A program made the position numbers and the translations under genes. A model generated the notes under the pieces. It made no database searches, was not told the DNA's origin, and saw only the letters and a list, made by a program, of their open reading frames with translations. Of a DNA stretch of 64,000 nucleotides, positions 57,076-64,000 are shown piece after piece. Where the stretch lies: assembly GCA_910584265.1 (NCBI GenBank), contig CAJTZE010000003.1, positions 1 to 64,000 on the forward strand, in the 5' to 3' direction. Within the stretch, counting starts at the first letter, position 1. The number at the start of each line of letters is the position of its first letter. Origin of the DNA: an uncultured Dorea sp. (lineage in GTDB: Bacteria; Bacillota; Clostridia; Lachnospirales; Lachnospiraceae).

Positions 57076-58191
57076 ATGAATAAAGTAATGCTGATATCGC
57101 CAAAGGATTACAATTTCTATAACTTTAGAAGTGAATTAATTATAGAATTGCTAAATTTAAGTTATGAGGTGGTACTCGTATGTCCCTATGGTAAAAAAAT
57201 TGACTATTTTACAGATAAAGGGTGTCGTTTTTTTAATATAGAAATGGATCGAAGGGGAAAGAATGTTTTTAAAGATTTAAAATTACTTAGTACATATAAT
57301 GAGATATTAAAATTAGAAAAACCGGATGTTGTACTCACATATACTTCAAAGCCATCAATTTATGCTGGATATTTATGCGGCCGCCTCAAAATTCCTTATA
57401 TAGTAAATAATGCAGGGTTAATGGAGACAAAGGGCTTTTTTAATCTATTTATGAAATTACTTTATATTATTGGATGGTCAAAAGCATCATGCATTATGTA
57501 TCAAAATAGAAGAGAACATGAAGTAGTTAATCGACTTTTGAAAAATAAAGTCCATTATAGAGATATTCCTGGCTCCGGTGTAAACTTAAAAGAATTTTCA
57601 TTTAAGGAATATCCTGTCTGTGATGATGTTATTATTTTTAATTATGTTGCACGTATTGGAAAGATAAAGGGTATTGAGGAATTGATTGAATGTGCTAAGC
57701 AGATTAAAGAGAAATATGATAATGTCCAATTTGTTTTGTATGGAGATTATGATGATGAAAAATATCGAAAAGAAATAGAAGAATTGGCTGAACAAGGTAT
57801 TTTGAAATACGGCGGCATTCAACTGAATATGAAACCGTATATCAAAGCAGCTCATGCAGTAATTCATCCAAGTTATTATGAAGGAATGACAAATGTTATA
57901 TTAGAACATAGCGCAGTGGGCAGGCCATGTATCGGATCTGATATTCCTGGTATAAAGGAAGGGATTGATAATGGCAAAACAGGGTTTCTTTTTAAACTGA
58001 GAAATGTTGACGATATGGTTTCAGCTGTTCAGCGTTTCCTTGATTTGCCAAATTTAAAAAAAAGAGAGATGGGATGTTTAGCTAGGAAAAAGATGGAAAA
58101 AGAATTTAGCAGAGAAATTGTAACCAATATATATTTAGAAGAAATTAAAAGGATTACAAAATATGTTTCAGATAATGTAAAAACATTATGA
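57076..58191 (+). CDS. Glycosyltransferase family 4
   Basis: A 371-residue GT-B transferase of the kind that adds N-acetyl or 6-deoxy sugars to lipid-linked intermediates. N-terminal KVMLISPKDYNFYNFR, C-terminal domain with YVARIGKIKGIEELIECA (about 200-217) and the nucleotide-sugar EX7E-like HPSYYEGMTNVILEHSAVG (about 265-283). AGGA just before 57076 sets the start; the frame is open from 57058. Confidence 0.88.
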   Translation: MNKVMLISPKDYNFYNFRSELIIELLNLSYEVVLVCPYGKKIDYFTDKGCRFFNIEMDRRGKNVFKDLKLLSTYNEILKLEKPDVVLTYTSKPSIYAGYLCGRLKIPYIVNNAGLMETKGFFNLFMKLLYIIGWSKASCIMYQNRREHEVVNRLLKNKVHYRDIPGSGVNLKEFSFKEYPVCDDVIIFNYVARIGKIKGIEELIECAKQIKEKYDNVQFVLYGDYDDEKYRKEIEELAEQGILKYGGIQLNMKPYIKAAHAVIHPSYYEGMTNVILEHSAVGRPCIGSDIPGIKEGIDNGKTGFLFKLRNVDDMVSAVQRFLDLPNLKKREMGCLARKKMEKEFSREIVTNIYLEEIKRITKYVSDNVKTL

Positions 58192-58204
58192 GGGGGATAG
58201 TTAA

Positions 58205-58879
58205 TTGTATAAACCGAATTATTATGAAAAAAAAGAAGAGTCAGAGCAGAAAAGATTAATTACGCATAAAAAATACAATGTTGTAGAATACAGAGAAAAT
58301 GTGTGGAAAAGAGCTATTCCATTCATAAATATCATGTCATTATTAACGAGGATATTACCTATAAATATAGCAAAAAAGAATCTTGAAAAGAAACGTTTTA
58401 AAGCAGGATGGTATAATATGGCTTGGAGATATGCCTTGCTTAAGAGATTAGGCGTTAGATTTATTGGGAATGGCTATAGAATCATTCAGCCTAATGTATG
58501 CATTTATAATCCTGACAGATTGTCTATGGGGGAAAGAATTACAATAAATGATAATTCATATATAGAGTGCAGTGGAGGAGTAGAAATTGGATCTGATGTA
58601 ATGATTGGACATGGAGTATCAATTTTATCTAATTCCCATAAATTTGATGCATTGGATATACCCATGAATCAACAAGGGGAAACTTTTGATAAAATAGTAA
58701 TAGGCAGTAATGTATGGATAGGTGCAAAAGCAACCATTTTGCAAGGAGTAACGATAAATGATGGAGCGGTTATAGGAGCACATTCGTTAGTAAATAAAGA
58801 TGTTATAAAGAATGAAGTAGTTGGCGGGACGCCAATTCATCATCTCCGCGTTAGGGAATATGACGAAAGTATCTTTTGA
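58205..58879 (+). CDS. Left-handed beta-helix acyltransferase (O-acetyltransferase type)
   Basis: A 224-residue protein with an N-terminal basic part of about 95 residues and a hexapeptide-repeat C-terminal half: IQPNVCIYNP, GVEIGSDVMIGHGVSI with the catalytic His in SNSHKFD (about 145), VIGSNVWIGAKATILQGVTINDGAVIGAHSLV and NEVVGGTP. It probably O- or N-acetylates a sugar of the repeat unit. The start is TTG 58205, preceded by AGGGGG. Confidence 0.88.
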   Translation: MYKPNYYEKKEESEQKRLITHKKYNVVEYRENVWKRAIPFINIMSLLTRILPINIAKKNLEKKRFKAGWYNMAWRYALLKRLGVRFIGNGYRIIQPNVCIYNPDRLSMGERITINDNSYIECSGGVEIGSDVMIGHGVSILSNSHKFDALDIPMNQQGETFDKIVIGSNVWIGAKATILQGVTINDGAVIGAHSLVNKDVIKNEVVGGTPIHHLRVREYDESIF

Positions 58880-58938
58880 CACGCTAGTAATGATACATGT
58901 TTTGTGTGGAGTATGAGACAAAAACCGGAGAGAGATCA

Positions 58939-60111
58939 ATGAAAGTATTTTTGGCAACTGAATTTAGATGTACAGTATATAAGGAAGAATATTATCTTGC
59001 AACTAGAGCGTATGTTATTTTTGTCAGATATGCAGAAGCTTTTGGAGATATTATATTATGTTCACGCTTTGAAAGAGTAGACGAATTACCATTTGATTGT
59101 GTGAGAGCCAATTTTGTAAAGGGTATCGTTGATTGTGAAAGTTTGGGAAAAACTTTACTTGGAGGATACAAAAATAAAATGATGCAAGCAATAAAGGATA
59201 GTGATTTGGTTGTAGGCAGATTTCCGTCCATAATTGCTTTTCGGGCACGTGACTATGCAAAAAAACTAGGAAAAGTATTCGTAGCAGAATTAATGTGTGA
59301 TGGATTAGATTCTTATTGGAATCATAGTTTAAAAGGAAAACTGATTGCTCCCTATATGACAATGAAGATGAGACAATGTACATGGGATGCAGACTTTGCT
59401 ATTTATGTTACTGAAGAATTTCTACAAAGTAAATACCCATGTAAAAATCCAACTATTAATGCATCAAATGTTGTAATTAAAGATATTAATCAGAAAATTC
59501 TTGCGGGAAGATTAGAAAAAATTAAACGGATGGATATAAATAACATTAGTATGATGACATCTGCATGTGTCGCACAACATTCTAAAGGACAAGAGTATGT
59601 AATAAAAGCAATAGGTTTATTGAAAAAAAAGGGGATAAATGTTACATATTATTTGGCAGGCGAGGGAAGCCAAAAGTATTTGAGGCAATTTGCACAAAAA
59701 GCCGGCGTTGAAGAGCAGATAATATTCATGGGGCGTTTGGCAATTGAGAGAATATTTGAAAAACTAGATGAAATTGATATATATATCCAACCCAGTTTAC
59801 AAGAAGGTTTGCCGCGAGCGGTAATTGAGGCTTTAAGTAGAGCATGCCCTGTAATGGGAGCAAGAACAGCAGGTATTCCAGAACTTATGGATGATGAGTG
59901 TGTATTTGAAAGAGCATCTGCAGAGTCAATAGCTAAGACTGCAATGGTTATTTTAAAAAATGGTTTAGACGGATATGCAAAAAGGAATTTTGAACATAGT
60001 AAACTCTTTTTAAATGATACCTTGAATAAGAGACGTAATGAATTTTACAAGCAGATAAGAAATAGAGTTATTCAAAATCAAGAATTGCTAAATATAATTA
60101 GTGAGGTTTAG
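58939..60111 (+). CDS. Glycosyltransferase family 4
   Basis: A 390-residue GT-B transferase. The C-terminal half has HSKGQEYVIKAIGLL (about 206-220), YYLAGEGSQKYLRQFAQKAGV and the donor motif IQPSLQEGLPRAVIEALSRACPV (split; about 289-311) with the EX7E glutamates. GGAGAG before 58939 fixes the start over 58897. Acceptor and sugar are unknown. Confidence 0.87.
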   Translation: MKVFLATEFRCTVYKEEYYLATRAYVIFVRYAEAFGDIILCSRFERVDELPFDCVRANFVKGIVDCESLGKTLLGGYKNKMMQAIKDSDLVVGRFPSIIAFRARDYAKKLGKVFVAELMCDGLDSYWNHSLKGKLIAPYMTMKMRQCTWDADFAIYVTEEFLQSKYPCKNPTINASNVVIKDINQKILAGRLEKIKRMDINNISMMTSACVAQHSKGQEYVIKAIGLLKKKGINVTYYLAGEGSQKYLRQFAQKAGVEEQIIFMGRLAIERIFEKLDEIDIYIQPSLQEGLPRAVIEALSRACPVMGARTAGIPELMDDECVFERASAESIAKTAMVILKNGLDGYAKRNFEHSKLFLNDTLNKRRNEFYKQIRNRVIQNQELLNIISEV

Positions 60112-60113
60112 GA

Positions 60114-61382
60114 ATGAATCATAATCCCAAGTTTTATATTTTAATATCAATAATTGTGTCTGGATTTATTATACTTTTAAGTGATGAAAAACAAGTAAGC
60201 CTCCACATTTTAGCTATTTTTATTTTAGCAGTTACCTCATGCGTAGTTGTAAAATTTGATTTTTATCATCCTATGTGCTGGTATCCGCCCTTTTTTTTCT
60301 TGTATTCTTGCGGATACGCAATTTTATATGCCTTAAACATTACTGCTCAATATGGCTATTCAAAAAAATCTTTGGTTTATTCATGGATAGCTCTTGGGAC
60401 AACTATTTTAGTGTTTCCCAGTAACAGAATTAGCTATACTCCGTTAAAACTGGAGCGTGATAATCTATTTTTAATTGAATTAGTATTAAATATTTCTCTA
60501 TTGTTGAGTGTTTTAGCTATGTATAATATGGTAAATCGAGGTTTTTTAAATAAAGCAGACATATATGATAATTCTGGATTTTTTCTAAATTTTATTTTTA
60601 AAATACAATATTTGGTAATTATTGCCTTTACGTATAGTTTATACATTCGATTATGCAAAAATGAAAAAATCTCTATTGTATGGGTTCTTAAAACATTTTC
60701 TGTGGTTATTGCGTTTAGTATGCTTACCGGAGAAAGAAACTATATGTTTCAAATTATATTATTGTTTATAGCTTGTCTATCGATTTATGGGAAATTATCT
60801 AAGAAACTTATTCTTATGCTTATTCCGGTTGGAATTGTATTGTTTCCATTAAGTCACGTATACAAATACTATTTTTTATCAGGTGTGAAAAATGTATTTA
60901 AGATTAATAATTTGATTTTTACGTTTTTAGATGGAGAATTTGTATCAGCCGGAAGAAATTTACAAATACTTATTTCCAATAATTGTGAAGGACTGATTGG
61001 AATAAAAGCTTTAACTAATGATTTTGTATCTACTTTTTTTTCAACCAATTTTTCAATACAACTTTGGTTTAATAATACCTTTTTTGCACATAGTTCAATA
61101 GGGTATGGGTTCACTCTTGTTGGAGAAGGATATGTTATGGGTGGACTTAAGGGTGTGTTTTTCTTATTTTTGATAATAGGATTATTAGTAAGAATATTAT
61201 ATCTATATTCTGTTAAAAATCCATTTTATATGATCGTTTATTTATATATGATACCTTTATTTATTTATACAATTCGTGCAGATTTTGGGAATTTAATTTC
61301 CCCCATGCTAAAGTATGCAGTTTTAGGCGGTGGTATAATGTATATTTTAGGAAAAATAAGGGTTAGATATGAGGCGGCATAA
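60114..61382 (+). CDS. wzy: Polysaccharide polymerase (Wzy-like)
   Basis: A 422-residue integral membrane protein with about ten hydrophobic segments and a larger loop (about 265-330) carrying SAGRNLQILISNNCEGL and FAHSSIGYGFTLVGEGYVMGG. This layout fits Wzy polymerases, which join repeat units at the outer face of the membrane. Wzy proteins share little sequence, so the call rests on topology and on wzx following with a 14-bp overlap. Confidence 0.8.
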   Translation: MNHNPKFYILISIIVSGFIILLSDEKQVSLHILAIFILAVTSCVVVKFDFYHPMCWYPPFFFLYSCGYAILYALNITAQYGYSKKSLVYSWIALGTTILVFPSNRISYTPLKLERDNLFLIELVLNISLLLSVLAMYNMVNRGFLNKADIYDNSGFFLNFIFKIQYLVIIAFTYSLYIRLCKNEKISIVWVLKTFSVVIAFSMLTGERNYMFQIILLFIACLSIYGKLSKKLILMLIPVGIVLFPLSHVYKYYFLSGVKNVFKINNLIFTFLDGEFVSAGRNLQILISNNCEGLIGIKALTNDFVSTFFSTNFSIQLWFNNTFFAHSSIGYGFTLVGEGYVMGGLKGVFFLFLIIGLLVRILYLYSVKNPFYMIVYLYMIPLFIYTIRADFGNLISPMLKYAVLGGGIMYILGKIRVRYEAA

Positions 61383-62565
61383 AATGCTTAATTTAAATAA
61401 AAAATATTACATTGCAGTTGTTTGTAAAGTAATTGCAGTGCTTGTTTCGTTTATAAGTTCTGTACTTATTAGTCGGGGATTGGGTGTTGATTTAAAGGGA
61501 GAATATGCTTATATTACAGAATTAATTGAAATATTATATGTTATTTTCGGTATGGCATTAGGACAAACTTATGCTACATATAAATATTTATATGGGGAAA
61601 AAATTAGGACTATATTTATTGAATTGATATTTATACATGGATTTTTAGCATTTTTAATTTGTAATTTAATTGGAATCTTATGCGGATTTAATTTATTTAC
61701 CATAGCAGTTTTAACAACTATAGCAGTAATCTGGGCTAATATAACAATGGTAGCTGTTATTGACAATAGTATAAAAAGAAATATGATTACTACTGTGATT
61801 GATCTGGCCGGTCTTTTAATATTATCCGCTCTTTTTTATTTGAAAATATTTACATTAGAGCTAGTGCTGATATATTATGCGGTTACAAAAATAGTAAATA
61901 TTATAATCATTCTTTTTGCCTACTCTATTAAGCCGTCATATATAAAAATCAAATTTACAGAATTAATACGTATTTATAAGTATTGTTTAATTACAATGAT
62001 AGTTATGTTATTAATAACAATTAATTATCGAGTAGACATAGTTATGATTAGGCATTTATCTTCAAGTTCAGAAGTAGGAATATATAGCGTAGCAGTGACA
62101 CTTTCTAATATATTTTTAGTTATTCCAGACGCATTTAAAGAGGTGCTGTTTGAAAAGGCATCAAATGGAGAACATAAGCAAGATGCTTATGCTTCTATAA
62201 CCGCATCAATTGTAATATCAGGCATAATGATTATTGGTTTTTTGCTTTTTGGCAAATGGTTTATAAGCTTATTTTATGGAGCAGAATATGGTTCTTCATA
62301 TAATTTGACATTAATTTTATGGCTGGGTACGGTTCCGTTAGTATTTTTTAAAGTTTTACAGCCAATTTATATTTCTTTAGGGAAACAGTCAATTGCAGCT
62401 ATATATTTGGGAGTGTCTGCAGTAATCAATATATTAGTAAATTTATCTTTTATTCGTAGATATAATGCAGTAGGTGCGGCATGGGCCACAACAATATCAT
62501 ATTCTATATGTGGTGTACTATTTTTATTATATTATAAATATAATTTACTCAAACTTCGCACATAG
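61369..62565 (+). CDS. wzx: Polysaccharide flippase (Wzx-like, MATE/MOP fold)
   Basis: A 398-residue protein with about eleven or twelve membrane helices. N-terminal CKVIAVLVSFISSVLISRGLGVDLKGEYAYI is the usual Wzx start (split here at its Gly-rich turn); YKYCLITMIVML, YRVDIVMIRHLSSSSEVGIYSVAVTL and AVGAAWATTISY are family features. It moves lipid-linked units across the membrane. Starts at 61369 (AAGGG 6 nt upstream) or 61384 (GAGG 9 nt upstream) are both possible. The last codons lie in a large dyad. Confidence 0.88.
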   Translation: MRRHKMLNLNKKYYIAVVCKVIAVLVSFISSVLISRGLGVDLKGEYAYITELIEILYVIFGMALGQTYATYKYLYGEKIRTIFIELIFIHGFLAFLICNLIGILCGFNLFTIAVLTTIAVIWANITMVAVIDNSIKRNMITTVIDLAGLLILSALFYLKIFTLELVLIYYAVTKIVNIIIILFAYSIKPSYIKIKFTELIRIYKYCLITMIVMLLITINYRVDIVMIRHLSSSSEVGIYSVAVTLSNIFLVIPDAFKEVLFEKASNGEHKQDAYASITASIVISGIMIIGFLLFGKWFISLFYGAEYGSSYNLTLILWLGTVPLVFFKVLQPIYISLGKQSIAAIYLGVSAVINILVNLSFIRRYNAVGAAWATTISYSICGVLFLLYYKYNLLKLRT

Positions 62566-62592
62566 GCACTTATTCAAGTGCGAAGTTTGAGT
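62547..62592 (+). repeat. Perfect 15-bp dyad at the wzx stop
   Basis: ACTCAAACTTCGCAC (62547-62561) and GTGCGAAGTTTGAGT (62578-62592) pair perfectly around a 16-nt loop. No T-run follows, so it is a weak terminator at best; it may protect the 3' end of the cassette mRNA. It marks the right border of the AT-rich cassette. Confidence 0.75.
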
Positions 62593-62683
62593 TAATAATA
62601 CATTTGAGAGGTTATCATTAAGAATCAGACGAGAATTTAAATTAGATTGAAAAATATATTGTTATGTAAAGATGGAGGAGTTT

Positions 62684-63997
62684 ATGATGAACCTAACAGT
62701 AGCCGGCACCGGCTACGTCGGCTTAGTGGCCGGCGTATGCTTTGCCGAAAAAGGACACGACGTAACCTGCGTCGATATTGATGAGAAGAAAGTGAAATTA
62801 ATGGAATCGGGCATATCGCCCATTTATGAAGCCGGACTGGAGGAGTTGATGAAAAAGAACAACGCTGCAGGACGGCTTCATTACACCACAGATTATGTGT
62901 CTGCATATGCCCATGCGGACGCTGTTTTTATCGGTGTCGGGACGCCGGAGATGCCGGACGGCAGTGCAGACCTTTCTTACATAGCTGCCGCTGCAAGGCA
63001 GATAGCGGAAAGCGTGGAACGGGACTGCCTTGTGGTGGTGAAATCCACGGTTCCGATCGGGACGAATGACAAGGTGGAGCAGTTTATCCGGGATTTTCTG
63101 GTGCGGGATGTGAAGGTGGAGGTTGCCTCCAATCCGGAATTTCTTGCTCAGGGGACGGCGGTGCACGACACCTTGGAGGCGGCGAGGATTATCATCGGAA
63201 CGGAGAGTAAGAAGGCAGAGGAAATTTTGAAGAAGATTTATGAACCGTTCCAGCTGCCGATTGTATCGGTCAGCCGCCGGTCTGCGGAGATGATCAAATA
63301 TGCCAGCAATGATTTTCTGGCGTTGAAAATTTCATATATGAATGATATTGCAAACTTGTGTGAGCTTGTGGGGGCTGACATTGAGGATGTGGCAGAAGGA
63401 ATGAAATACGATCGCCGGATAGGGGATCGTTTTTTAAATGCAGGAATCGGTTACGGCGGCAGCTGTTTTCCGAAGGATACCAAGGCGCTGCGGTTTCTGG
63501 CGGATAAATACGGCTATAAGCTTAGGACTGTGGATGCGGCAGTGGAGGTGAATCAGGAACAGAAATTGAGGCTGTTTCAGAAAGCAAGTGACCGGATGAT
63601 CACATTTTCCGGGCTGAAGGCTGCAGTGCTGGGACTGACCTTTAAGCCGGGAACGGACGATCTGAGAGAGGCGCCTTCTCTTACGAACGTACCGCTGTTA
63701 TTGGAACAGGGAGCATATGTTTATGCCTATGACCCGGTGGGCATCGAGAATTTCCGCAGACGATTCCCGGAAGGGGTAAACCGGAATGGATTTATCTTCT
63801 ATACGGAGAGTCCGGAGGAGGCATTGGAGGGAGCCGAGATCTGCTTTATATTTACCGAGTGGGAAGAGATAAGGGCGGTAACGCCGGAAGTATATAAGAA
63901 ACTGATGCGGGTGCCGTTAGTATTTGACGGGCGGAATCTCTATAAGCCTTGGGAAATGTATAGGGCAGGCGTGGAATATTACAGTATTGGAAGGTAA
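62684..63997 (+). CDS. ugd: UDP-glucose 6-dehydrogenase
   Basis: A 437-residue enzyme that oxidises UDP-glucose to UDP-glucuronate. N-terminal NAD fold NLTVAGTGYVGLVAGVCFAEKGHDVTCVDID (split; GxGYVG about 8-13), VVVKSTVPIGT, NPEFLAQGTAV, the catalytic Cys in GIGYGGSCFPKDTKAL (about 258-265) and LTFKPGTDDLREAPS. GGAGGAG at 62674-62680 suggests ATG 62684 or 62687. Its composition is GC-richer than wzy and wzx, so it belongs to the host-like part of the locus; a uronic acid in the polymer is likely. Confidence 0.95.
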   Translation: MMNLTVAGTGYVGLVAGVCFAEKGHDVTCVDIDEKKVKLMESGISPIYEAGLEELMKKNNAAGRLHYTTDYVSAYAHADAVFIGVGTPEMPDGSADLSYIAAAARQIAESVERDCLVVVKSTVPIGTNDKVEQFIRDFLVRDVKVEVASNPEFLAQGTAVHDTLEAARIIIGTESKKAEEILKKIYEPFQLPIVSVSRRSAEMIKYASNDFLALKISYMNDIANLCELVGADIEDVAEGMKYDRRIGDRFLNAGIGYGGSCFPKDTKALRFLADKYGYKLRTVDAAVEVNQEQKLRLFQKASDRMITFSGLKAAVLGLTFKPGTDDLREAPSLTNVPLLLEQGAYVYAYDPVGIENFRRRFPEGVNRNGFIFYTESPEEALEGAEICFIFTEWEEIRAVTPEVYKKLMRVPLVFDGRNLYKPWEMYRAGVEYYSIGR

Positions 63998-64000
63998 AGA

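Overview
The window looks like a chromosomal segment of a low-to-mid GC anaerobic Firmicute, most likely a gut Lachnospiraceae (Clostridium cluster XIVa relative). The evidence is an anaerobic (cbi-type) cobalamin operon, a 2-hydroxyacyl-CoA dehydratase activase, Rex, NfnAB, formate-THF ligase, strong AGGAGG ribosome sites and consensus sigma-A promoters. No rRNA, CRISPR array, insertion sequence or prophage was seen. One tRNA gene, tRNA-Leu(CAA), is present.

Layout. (1) 1-9168: a packed cobalamin operon, (cobS end?)-cobD-cbiC-cbiD-cbiF-cbiG-cbiH-cbiJ/E/T fusion-cbiA, with many start/stop overlaps. (2) 9165-14006: a hemerythrin with its own promoter, then a 1412-residue acyl-CoA dehydratase activase on the minus strand. 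(3) 14140-24936: pseudo-rhomboid, pyruvate kinase, LysA-like decarboxylase, tRNA-Leu, polA, coaE, walJ-like hydrolase, ACT protein, DUF711 protein and DegV. (4) 25109-31881: ABC-F ATPase (minus), rex, nnr, alr, mazF and a CBS protein. (5) 31938-41227: yebC, metY, a ClpP/TepA-like protease, ftsK, fhs, folD and a membrane zinc-ribbon protein. (6) 41282-44941: an iron alcohol dehydrogenase with a Rex-like operator in its promoter, and nfnAB. (7) 45058-46247: a tyrosine recombinase gene between inverted 23-bp repeats. (8) 46329-63997: an exopolysaccharide/capsule locus: cpsB, cpsC, cpsD, a DUF5011-like protein, an LCP ligase, a small membrane protein, capD, loaP, PIG-L deacetylase, sugar-phosphate transferase, ATP-grasp, epimerase, two GT4 transferases, an acetyltransferase, wzy, wzx and ugd.

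The strongest candidate for a new system is region 7 plus region 8. The segment 45058-46247 is bounded by identical inverted repeats and encodes a recombinase with a full RKHRHY catalytic set. It also carries a near-consensus sigma-A promoter (TTGACA, 17 bp, TATATT on the minus strand) facing outward at its left end. As drawn, that promoter fires leftwards into a perfect bidirectional terminator behind nfnB. If the segment inverts, it would sit about 125 nt upstream of cpsB and read into the polysaccharide operon. I read this as a self-contained phase-variation switch for the surface polysaccharide, captured here in its OFF orientation. A second layer of control is likely at 52714-53381: a hairpin, an intrinsic terminator and a LoaP/NusG-type antiterminator gene stand just before the AT-rich glycan-specific cassette (53382-62600), which looks exchanged by transfer.

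Starts were moved from the longest reading frame where a ribosome site decided the matter. All functional calls rest on motifs read by eye; no database search was possible.
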